Shown here: positions 17,041-24,375 of the stretch, one piece after another
Position numbering within the stretch: position 1 is the first letter of the stretch
Layout of the letters: the number at the start of each line of letters is the position of its first letter
DNA from: DATAES01 sp963721305
Lineage (GTDB): Bacteria > Actinomycetota > Acidimicrobiia > Acidimicrobiales > JACDCH01
Direction of reading: 5' to 3'
NCBI GenBank assembly: GCA_963721305.1
Contig: CAVRIR010000002.1
Span: forward strand, 186,001-250,000
Length of the DNA: 64,000 bases
Notes under the pieces: model-generated
Told to the model about the DNA's origin: nothing
Databases searched by the model: none
The model's input: the letters and a program-made list of their open reading frames with translations, nothing else
Made by a program: the position numbers and the translations under genes

Positions 17041-17894
17041 GGGTCGGTGATCAGGGGCTGAGCGGTGGGGATGTCGAATGGCTGGCTTAGGAATGCCGCG
17101 CTGACGCGGCGCGCGCCGGCTCGAAGGTCGGGTCGGCCCGACGCATCGCATCGAACTCGCGCTGAATGGACAGGAACCGGCCGTGTGAGCTGTCTCCCAA
17201 TCGCCGAGGGCGCCTTCACCCTGCTCGATGATCGTCTGGATTGCGAGGAGTGCCGACTCGAGGTCTGTGACCGAGACGAGCTGCGGCCATCGGAAGAGCT
17301 CCGGTGTGGCCTGCGCATGCGGGGAGCCAACGAATACGGCGCGCTCGCCGTACGAGACGAGAGGTTCCGCAACCCATCGGCGATGCCGCGATATAGATGA
17401 CCGATGGTCGCGTACTCCTGGTCGCGCGGGAGCGTTTCGTTTGGGTCGACCGGGTCGCGGGGTGACGCGGTCTCGACGAACTGGGAGCCGTCGTCTCGCT
17501 GCATGCCTTCGGGTCGTTCAAGGAACAAGAAGTGATCGAGGGCCTCTTCGCCGAACGGCAACAGGTCGAGTCGTACCTCTGCCGGGAAATAGCCCGATCG
17601 CTGCGGAAAGTTCGGACGTCCGAGATTGGAGGCGGCTCCGATTGCGGACATCAGGTTGCCGACGAGCGCCATGTGCAGCATCTCCTCGATGGCGATCCCG
17701 CGCACTTTCGTGCGCCACCGGTCGACGGCGTTGGACTGCTCGGCGGTCAAGCCATCGCGAGCGCCGTCCTTGAGGCTGAACTGTGCGAACAGGTATTGAC
17801 ACATGATCATGTGCTCGAGCTGCAGCGCCTCCGAGAGGAGCTGCGACAGGTGGTCGCGGTGTGCGATGACGATGTTGGGCTCGGAGGTGGTCAT
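17041..17894 (-). pseudogene. frameshifted ferritin-like domain protein
   Basis: From ATG at 17894 the frame encodes a four-helix ferritin-like protein (LSQLLSEALQLEHMIMCQYL, VRGIAIEEMLHMALVGNL, with E-x-x-H ligands). Near 17358 it shifts frame (YGERAVFVGSPHAQATPELF, WPQLVSVTDLESALLAIQTI). It shifts again at GDWETAH/GRFLSIQREFDAMRRADPTF, and once more before AFLSQPFDIPTAQPLITDP. At that point the sequence switches to the carotenoid-oxygenase fragment. Three indels plus a truncating junction make it non-functional as read. The family is often a metal-binding, VioB-associated type. Confidence 0.65.
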
Positions 17895-18010
17895 GCGGTC
17901 CTGTCGCCGATTGCGGAATGGGTCCTTGCTGGAGGCGTTGGCCGATTCGTGGTGCCACCGTCGCACGACTGCTTGGTCGATCCCCTCCGTGAGACTGTGG
18001 CTGCTTGCTT

Positions 18011-18652
18011 TCAGTAGCCGACCGTAAAGCGCTGCCGAACATGGGTGGGGCGTTCCAGTTCGTCGATCATCGCGACGGCGTAGTCCTGAACCGAAATGGT
18101 GCTCTGGCCGGTCGCGTCTACCAAGAGCTGGTCGGTTCCGAGGCGGAACTTTCCCGTTCGCTGTCCCGGGTTCAATTCTGCCGAAGGGCTCAAGTAGGAC
18201 CACTCAAGTTCAGACTCTTCTCGCAGTTGCTCCAGAGCATCGATCATCGCCAGAGAACCTGGCTTTACCCAGTCCGGCATATCCGGGCCGTCGACAACAC
18301 GCACTCCAGGTGCGACCTCCAACCCACCCGCTCCACCCACCCACAGCGCCCTCTTGAGTCCCGCCGTCTTGATCGCGGCGATGATGGACGCTGTTCCTCG
18401 AACCTGGTCGTCATAGAGGTTCGGGTTCTTCCATCCTGCGTTGAAGGCGCTGATAACAGCCTCGTGTCCCCGGATCAGCGTCGCAAGAGCAGCGGTGTCG
18501 TAAACATCGCCAACCTTCGCGGTAGGACCTTCGCGTTTTTCAAGCTTCTCCCCGTCCCGCACAATCGCTGTCACCACATGCCCTCGGTCGAGCGCCTCGG
18601 TAAGCAACGCGGAGCCAACGAAACCTGTGGCACCTAACAGCACTACCTTCAT
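18011..18652 (-). CDS. NAD(P)-binding SDR-like oxidoreductase
   Basis: 213 residues from ATG at 18652. The Rossmann start MKVVLLGATGFVGSALLTEA contains G-x-x-G-x-x-G. ALWVGGAGGLEVAPG and YLSPSAELNPG follow, as in the atypical NAD(P)H-binding (YwnB/BVR-B-like) family, which lacks the classical Y-x-x-x-K. The ribosome site AAGGAGG lies just upstream on this strand. It may be a reductase or a redox sensor. It is one of the few intact genes in this damaged stretch. Confidence 0.8.
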   Translation of the reverse strand: MKVVLLGATGFVGSALLTEALDRGHVVTAIVRDGEKLEKREGPTAKVGDVYDTAALATLIRGHEAVISAFNAGWKNPNLYDDQVRGTASIIAAIKTAGLKRALWVGGAGGLEVAPGVRVVDGPDMPDWVKPGSLAMIDALEQLREESELEWSYLSPSAELNPGQRTGKFRLGTDQLLVDATGQSTISVQDYAVAMIDELERPTHVRQRFTVGY

Positions 18653-18816
18653 TGCATCCTCCTTGTGTTCGGTAGCGGCAGCATTTGCGCTAACTGCCGC
18701 ACTCAGGGACACCCATCACGCGGACTGGACGTCCGCCAACGCTCGCCTGGCTCGCATAGGCGCTCCTTCTTGTCGTCGCGCCGCAGTCTCAGAGACCCGA
18801 CTCGGCTGCCTTTGCA

Positions 18817-19184
18817 CTAGGCCACACAGATGCCTGGCACCGCGACCTTCTGAAAGAGGTGCGGCGTGGCGACCACGGAGGACGGATACACGGCGAGGCT
18901 GGACTTGAACTCGGGATGGGTGAAGGCGGCCCAATAATGCGCCGTCGACTCCCACACTGCGGTGTTCAGATAGGTCGAGCTGTCCCCGATGACGCGGTGT
19001 AGCTGAGTCGAGATGAACCCCGGTTGGCGCTTCATGAAGGCCGCGTCGTTCTGCCTGCCTCGAGGAAACGTGGCTCGTCGGCTTTGTCCAGCGTGACCAG
19101 GTTCACGAGTACGACGGCAGTGGCGTCCACCGCTAGCTGTCGGTCGATCGGGAACGCAGGGTCGAGGGGGCGAAGTAGCGGCAT
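18817..19184 (-). pseudogene. frameshifted antibiotic biosynthesis monooxygenase (ABM) domain protein
   Basis: From ATG at 19184 the frame reads MPLLRPLDPAFPIDRQLAVD and VLVNLVTLDKADEPRFLEAG before hitting an early stop. The sense continues one frame over with QNDAAFMKRQPGFISTQLHR, LNTAVWESTAHYWAAFTHPE and VVATPHLFQKV to the stop at 18817. Loss of one base in the F-L-E-A-(W)-Q-N-D region explains it. The whole is a dimeric ferredoxin-like ABM/EthD type protein. It is divergent from a MarR gene and shares repeats in the gap. Confidence 0.65.
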
Positions 19185-19206
19185 GACAGGCTCCTTGCGG
19201 GCCACG

Positions 19207-19267
19207 TTGGTTGTATGATGTCAACGCGGTGCGATGGAACCTATCAAGGTTGGTGCTATGATGTCAA
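19207..19267. promoter_or_regulatory. paired 18-base repeats in the ABM-MarR gap
   Basis: TTGGTTGTATGATGTCAA (19207-19224) and TTGGTGCTATGATGTCAA (19250-19267) are direct repeats with two mismatches, 25 bases apart. They flank the likely divergent promoters of the ABM and MarR genes and end 20 bases before the MarR ATG. TTG...CAA ends fit a MarR-type operator. Function inferred. Confidence 0.5.
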
Positions 19268-19286
19268 TCCAACAGTGTGGTGACAG

Positions 19287-19764
19287 ATGACAACCAAACG
19301 CACGCCGGCCGCTGACGCCTTGACGGACCTCGTCATCGACCTACTCAGGCTGAACGGTCTCCTAGTGCTGGCAGGCGACCGGATGGTGGAGGGGCTCGGG
19401 CTGACGAGCACCCGCTGGCAGGTTCTCAGAGCCATCATCGACGCCGAGCAGCGCCCAGCCCGTTGCGTGGCTCGCCCGCGACATGGGCGGAAATCGCCAG
19501 AATGTGCAGCGAGTCGTCAACGATTTGCAGAAGATGGGGCTCGTCGCACTCGAGGTGAACCCGCATCACCGCCACCGCGTCACTCGTCGTGTTGACCGAC
19601 AAAGGACGCCGGACGTACGACGAGGCCAGCCGTCTGCAAGCGCCATGGGCGAACACGCTCTCCAAAGAAGGACCTGACGATCAGAGAAGGCGACGACTCG
19701 CCGCTTCGTCGCGGAGCTGCGGAACAAGCTCGTCGAGCTGAATGGCGAACAGGCTTCGACATGA
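19287..19764 (+). pseudogene. frameshifted MarR family regulator
   Basis: ATG at 19287 gives MTTKRTPAADALTDLVIDLL, then LGLTSTRWQVLRAIIDAEQ. The winged helix continues in another frame (AQPVAWLARDMGGNRQNVQR, VVNDLQKMGLVALEVNPHHR). The wing and next helix lie in a third (SLVVLTDKGRRTYDEASRLQ), and the C-terminus (RRFVAELRNKLVELNGEQAS) needs one more shift. Three indels in 160 codons argue for a true pseudogene or a poorly resolved stretch. It would have regulated the divergent ABM gene. Confidence 0.65.
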
Positions 19765-19958
19765 CCTGATCAATGGATCATTGTCCACGAGTGGACGGCT
19801 CGCACGAGAGGGATCCCTCAGCCCTATCCCAGAACGCGCACCCCCAATATGTCCAGCCCTGGGTCCGCGCCTCTATACAGAGGTAGCAAATGGACGCCGG
19901 CATCGCCGCCGCCGTCCTTGTTCCACGCCGGGTGCGCGCATCCGTGAGGTTCTTGGCC

Positions 19959-20646
19959 TCAGGCCACTACGGAGCCGGGAAGGTCACCGGTGAGGGATGC
20001 CCGTTGGGAGATCTCGAGCCACACGCCGTCGGGGTCGCGTACGAAGCTGATCATCGCAACGTCGCCGAGCCTGACCGGCGACATGGCTTCATCCCAGCCG
20101 AGTCCGACCAGCCGGTCGTGTTCGAGGTTGACGTCGGTGACCTGCACGGTGAGGTACCGGAACCCGACCGCTCGTTGCGCGCCGTGCTGCGCAGCGGGGT
20201 CATGGACGACGTGGAGCAGGGTCGTGCCGACTCGCCACGCGTTGACACCGACGTCGGTTGCGCCGAGTCCGGCGGTGAGCAGTTCACCGAGACGGACTGG
20301 ATCGCGGGACGCCCATGTGACGCCGACGGTCTGCACACCGGCGTGACCGACCGGAACGAGCCGTACCGGCACGCCGTCGGGATCGTGGAGATCGATCGGC
20401 GTGGTGACGTGCTGGCGTGGCGATGGTGAGGTCGCGAAGACATGTGTGGTCCTCGGCCAGGGTCTCGCGCGATGCGTTGAGCTTGAGGACGGCGCCTCGC
20501 AGTCCGAGCCGGTGTTGGTGGATGCCGCCGCCGACCTTCAGGAGCTCTTCGTAGGGAAGACCGACCGACTGCTCATAGAACGTGCGGCTCGCGTCGACGT
20601 CGCGGCAGAACAGCCCGACGTCAAGGTGAGGCTTCGCGAGTTGCAC
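19959..20646 (-). pseudogene. frameshifted two-domain VOC (glyoxalase-like) protein
   Basis: GTG at 20646 starts MQLAKPHLDVGLFCRDVDAS with FYEQSVGLPYEELLKVGGG, a VOC first module. Around 20430 one base is missing, and the frame changes to QHVTTPIDLHDPDGVPVRLV, then a second module (VGVTWASRDPVRLGELLTAG, VGFRYLTVQVTDVN, ISFVRDPDGVWLEISQR). About 230 residues in all. VOC proteins include dioxygenases, glyoxalases and resistance proteins. The start overlaps the DUF1003 gene by 26 bases, so it is the last gene of the stress operon. Confidence 0.65.
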
Positions 20647-21064
20647 GTGGACTCCCCGGTTCGCTGAGGACGTGTCGATGCAGGTCGGTCGTCAATGTAT
20701 GGATCTGACGTGTGAGCTCGGTGTTGAGGCGCAGCTCCTGTTCCTCCGATGCGAAGTCGTGATCGGCCTTGGCGCGCTGGAACTCGGCTTGACGGTTCTG
20801 GCCGATCATCACGAACGTCGACAGGAAGATCGCTTCGAGCGAGACGATCAGCGTCAGCCTCGGCCAGGGGTCCGATTCGACGAACAGCATCCAGCACGCG
20901 AAGACGGCGGCGTGGATGTAGACGAACGGCATGGAGCCGGCGAACGCGGTGATCGCATCCGCGATGCGGAGCTGGGCGTCGGCCGCGCGTCGTGCCGCGT
21001 GCTCGACGACGACGGGATGATGCAGTGGCGGCTGTGTGGCACGCACCTCGGCGCCGGGCATCAC
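20621..21064 (-). CDS. DUF1003 membrane protein
   Basis: 147 residues. The DUF1003 core is plain: ADAITAFAGSMPFVYIHAAV, FACWMLFVESDPWPRLTLIV, SLEAIFLSTFVMIGQNRQAE, two membrane helices followed by a coiled C-terminal region (FASEEQELRLNTELTRQIHT). Its ATG overlaps the DoxX stop (21061-21064). The role of DUF1003 is not settled; it recurs in metal or stress contexts. Confidence 0.8.
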   Translation of the reverse strand: MMPGAEVRATQPPLHHPVVVEHAARRAADAQLRIADAITAFAGSMPFVYIHAAVFACWMLFVESDPWPRLTLIVSLEAIFLSTFVMIGQNRQAEFQRAKADHDFASEEQELRLNTELTRQIHTLTTDLHRHVLSEPGSPRATREASP

Positions 21065-21600
21065 GTCGCCTCCCCGACTGGCTTGTCGTCGACCGGCTCA
21101 GCGGGCTGTGCGCGACCTGACCTTCGGAGCAGGAGCGTGGCGATGGCCGCGCCGACGCCGAGCGCGATGCCGGCAACGCCCCACGCCGTCGACCAGTCGA
21201 GTCCGAGCGCGTGATCAACCGAGATCGACCCGGGACCGGTGAGCGCGATCGCGGCACCGACGGTCGCGAGCACGACGGTGTACTCCCAACCGCCGTTGAT
21301 GATCCACGGGCCTCGGTCGCGCAGTGACGACGCCGCGTTGAGCATGACGCCGATGATCGCGGCGCCGGCGAGGGGCGTGAGAAAGCCGAGCGCGAGCAGC
21401 GAGCCGCCGCCGGCTTCGCTCAGTCCGGCGACCACTGCGAACAGCAGACCGGGCCGGTAGCCGAGCATCTCGAAGAACGTGCCGGTGGTGCGCGGGCCGT
21501 GCCCGCCGAACCAGCCGAACAGCTTCTGGGTGCCATGTCCGACGAGGGCCAGGCCGACGACGACCCGCAGGAGCAACAGACCGGTGGCCATCGCCATCAC
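21061..21600 (-). CDS. DoxX family membrane protein
   Basis: 179 residues with four helices. The signature LLLLRVVVGLALVGHGTQKL, FGWFGGHGPRTTGTFFEMLG and GLSEAGGGSLLALGFLTPLA is that of DoxX. GTG start at 21600 overlaps the USP stop (GTGA), with ATG at 21597 as an alternative. In mycobacteria DoxX works in a membrane oxidoreductase complex that limits oxidative damage. A similar redox role here is inferred from the stress-gene neighbourhood. Confidence 0.8.
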   Translation of the reverse strand: MMAMATGLLLLRVVVGLALVGHGTQKLFGWFGGHGPRTTGTFFEMLGYRPGLLFAVVAGLSEAGGGSLLALGFLTPLAGAAIIGVMLNAASSLRDRGPWIINGGWEYTVVLATVGAAIALTGPGSISVDHALGLDWSTAWGVAGIALGVGAAIATLLLRRSGRAQPAEPVDDKPVGEAT

Positions 21601-22491
21601 CCCTTGACCGCGGCGATCGGTATCACGAGGACGGGCGCGGTGGACGTGTGGACGATCTCTGCCGCACCGGAGCCGAACACGAGATGCGCGAGCGGATCAC
21701 GGACATGGCTGGTGACCGCGACGAGGCCCGTGGGATGCGCGGCCAGGTAGTCCTTCATGCCGGACGCGGGGCCGATCGGGTCGTAGACGACGGTCGTGTC
21801 GAGACCCGGAGCAGCGAGCGCCCAGCGTTCGCCGAGACGGCGGACGTACTCGTCGGCGTCCTCGTTGGGTCCGTGATGGCGTCGCCACGGCACGCCGATG
21901 CGCAGCGGCGGCGGGCACGGCTCGGCGACGGTCACGACGGTGACCTTCATCCCGAGCGCGTCCCCCCAGGCGGCGACAACAGCGAGACCGAGCTCCGAGT
22001 CGGGCGTGCCATCGACACAGGCGACGAGGTGATCGACGCCGAGCGGTCGGATCGCGGTCTCGTCGTCGGGGTCGGGATGCACGACCAGTGGGCCGGCGAC
22101 GACGACAGGCTGGCGGCAGCGTTCGATGATGTCTCGCGCGGTGGATCCGATGAGCGTCCCTGGTACGCGTCCTCGCCCGTGCGTCGACAGACAGATCAGA
22201 CAGGCGTCGAGGTCCGAAGCGCAGCGGTGGACCGCCGCCGCGTACATCGGTGTCGACCTCGACGTGGATGCGTGGGTCGTCAGGGTCGGTGCCGAGAGCC
22301 TGCGCGGCTTCTCCTCGGATGCGTTCCAACTCGAAGTCGGAGAGCGCGACGGTGACCGTGTGGATGGTGGCTCCGAACCGTGCGGCGAGGGCACGTGCCG
22401 TCGCGAGCGCGCCGGTGGCGAAGTGGGAGCCGTCGAGCGGAACCAGGATGGTGCGGTAGGTGGGCTCGGGAGCCCGATCAACGGGGTTCAT
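21597..22491 (-). pseudogene. frameshifted tandem universal stress protein
   Basis: ATG at 22491 gives TYRTILVPLDGSHFATGALA and TIHTVTVALSDFELERIRGE, the first UspA domain. Near 22240 the frame shifts to HRCASDLDACLICLSTHGRG, VPGTLIGSTARDIIERCRQP, VVVAGPLVVHP (ATP-binding G-x2-G-x9-G-(S/T) type). A second UspA unit follows (HLVACVDGTPDSELGLAVVA to AAEIVHTSTAPVLVIPIAAV). About 297 residues. It sits in the middle of the coupled operon, and its start overlaps the upstream membrane gene stop. One indel, possibly an assembly error. Confidence 0.7.
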
Positions 22492-23232
22492 GGTGTTCCT
22501 TCCTCCGAGGTGGAGTGGCCGTGGCCGCCTGCGATCGTTCGGGCGAGCGCGAAGACCCACAGCGCCACGAGGAGCCACGCGGTGGCGGTGGCCTGTTGGC
22601 CGGGGGCGAGCCAGTCGTGGTCGACGAACGACGCGATGCTCACGACCACGACGATGACGGCGATCTGGATGTCGAAGCGGATCAGCCAGCGGTCCGGCCG
22701 CCGGTTCGTGGTGGCGATGGTTCGGGCGTTGGCGAGGACGAGGCCGGCGACGGGCAGGAGCGCGAGCGTCGCGAGAAGCTTGGCGGCGACGAAGACGGCG
22801 AACACCGCTTCATCCGCGGACGAACGGTCCGCCAGCAGCGTTGCAGTCGCGAGCATCGCGCCTGCGAGCGACACCATCGCGACACCGATGGCGCCAACGA
22901 CGAGGGTGACCGTCAAGCGCCATTGGCCGACGTCGGTCCGGCGACTCGTGAACGAGCGCAGGCTGGCGAGGAACGGGACGAGGAGCAGGGCCGCGATCAC
23001 GGTCGTGTCAGGCCGCCGCCGTGGTGACCGTGTAGTGGTTCGCCAGGTAGTCGCGTACCGCGGCGGGGGTCGAGTTGACCGACGGCGTCGAGGACAGGAT
23101 GCAGGTCGCCACGACGAGCGCGGTCGCGGCGACGACGCCCGAGATCGCGCCGACGAGCTCCCACGCCGCCGGACCCTTGGTCCGACGGCGTGGGGTGCGC
23201 AGCGTGTGCGTCGCGGCTGCGGTGCTGGTCAT
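22488..23232 (-). pseudogene. membrane protein, probably split by one frameshift
   Basis: A 74-residue frame from ATG 23232 (GPAAWELVGAISGVVAATAL, then AAVRDYLANHYTVTTAAA) stops at 23008. Only seven bases on, a second frame begins (MIAALLLVPFLASLRSF) with four more helices to 22488. The joined order, helix / xxVRDYLxxH / helix ending FLxSLR, is what a common actinobacterial multi-helix membrane family shows, so I read them as one gene with an indel near 23010. If they are truly separate, both are small membrane proteins. Function unknown. Confidence 0.55.
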
Positions 23233-23233
23233 G

Positions 23234-23821
23234 TCAGCCGACCGCGTGTTCTGGATGTGACGCCTGGAAGCCCTGGGGCTTCTGCAGCTCGTGGGTCTCG
23301 TGCCGGACCTCGAATGCGAGCGACAGCTCGACGGTGCCGAACAGGAAGGCGAGCCAGCCGATCGCCCACGTGATGCCGATGGCGCCGGCGCCGGGGTTGA
23401 CGACGAGGATGACACCCAGCAGCACCAGGAGGGCACCGCTGAGCGCGATCGACCACGCCCCGGGGACCTGCTTGCGTGCCGAGATGGCGAACGCGATCCG
23501 GGAGCCGCCGATGAGCAGCGACCACGTCGCGATGACCACCAGCAGCGCCAGCGCGGTGATCGACGGCCACAGGAGGGTGACGATGCCGGCACCGATGCCG
23601 GTCACGCCCCAGAAGGCGACCCAACCGCGGTGCACGAGCAGCCGATCGGCGATCGCAGCCGACAGAGCAGTTACGCCGTCGACGAAGGCGAACGCGCCCC
23701 ACAGCAGGACGAGGGCCGAGAGCGTGATGCCCGGCCACACGAGCGTGCCCAACCCGAACAGCACTGCCGCCACGCCGTGGACGGCGAGGCGCTTCCAGCT
23801 ACCGACGTACGGGCGCATCAT
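23234..23821 (-). CDS. HdeD/DUF308 family membrane protein
   Basis: 195 residues with six helices: LAVHGVAAVLFGLGTLVWPG, LSALVLLWGAFAFVDGVTAL, WVAFWGVTGIGAGIVTLLWP, TALALLVVIATWSLLIGGSR, WSIALSGALLVLLGVILVVN and WAIGWLAFLFGTVELSLAFE. The repeated W-P-x-I-T pattern is typical of DUF308/HdeD, linked in enterobacteria to acid stress. The ATG at 23821 overlaps the stop of the coiled-coil gene. A much longer same-frame extension upstream is an artefact of the broken LuxR gene. Confidence 0.8.
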   Translation of the reverse strand: MMRPYVGSWKRLAVHGVAAVLFGLGTLVWPGITLSALVLLWGAFAFVDGVTALSAAIADRLLVHRGWVAFWGVTGIGAGIVTLLWPSITALALLVVIATWSLLIGGSRIAFAISARKQVPGAWSIALSGALLVLLGVILVVNPGAGAIGITWAIGWLAFLFGTVELSLAFEVRHETHELQKPQGFQASHPEHAVG

Positions 23822-24273
23822 GACGTCGCTCCCACGGTCGTGGTCGGCGCGGCCTGTGCGAGGTCGTCGGCGGCCATGCGGGCGAGGACGGCATCGATGA
23901 CGGCGTACTCGGCCACGTTCAGGAAGTACGAGGCGAGCTCGACCGCCGCCGCCGCGTCTTCCTCGGCCGCGTCGGCGGTGCGGAGCGCGTGGTGCAGCTC
24001 GTGCTCGGACTGGCGCTTGTCGACGCGTCCGCGGAGTTCGTCGAGCGGGCGCTTCATCGACGTCTTGGTTTCGTTCCACCAGGTGCGGCCGGCTTCCGCG
24101 GCCTCGCGGACGGCGGACTCGGCCTGGCTGACGTCGCTCTTGAAGGCTTCGTCGATCTCGTGACGCCGCTTCTCGAGCTTGGCTCGATCCGCTTCGAACG
24201 TGGCGGTGGCGGAGTCCTCGAGGATCTCCACCCGACCGGCGAGCGTTTCGAGGGATTCGGACAATGGTTTCAT
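23818..24273 (-). CDS. coiled-coil protein heading the stress operon
   Basis: 151 residues, almost all helical and charged (MKPLSESLETLAGRVEILED, DRAKLEKRRHEIDEAFKSDV, LRGRVDKRQSEHELHHALRT), then a shorter hydrophobic-leaning helix (AVELASYFLNVAEYAVIDAV). No signal or membrane helix is evident. ATG at 24273 has GGAGGAACC just upstream. It is the first gene of a run of overlapping genes ending in DUF1003 and VOC. Family not recognised; perhaps a cytoplasmic partner of the membrane proteins. Confidence 0.65.
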   Translation of the reverse strand: MKPLSESLETLAGRVEILEDSATATFEADRAKLEKRRHEIDEAFKSDVSQAESAVREAAEAGRTWWNETKTSMKRPLDELRGRVDKRQSEHELHHALRTADAAEEDAAAAVELASYFLNVAEYAVIDAVLARMAADDLAQAAPTTTVGATS

Positions 24274-24375
24274 GGTTCCTCCGTTTGACGTTGGCTTGTG
24301 GTGCGAACGTAAGACGGAAGGGGGTGTCGGCGAATCCCCGAAAACCCCAGTCCTCACTGGGGTCGGCGCGACGGT

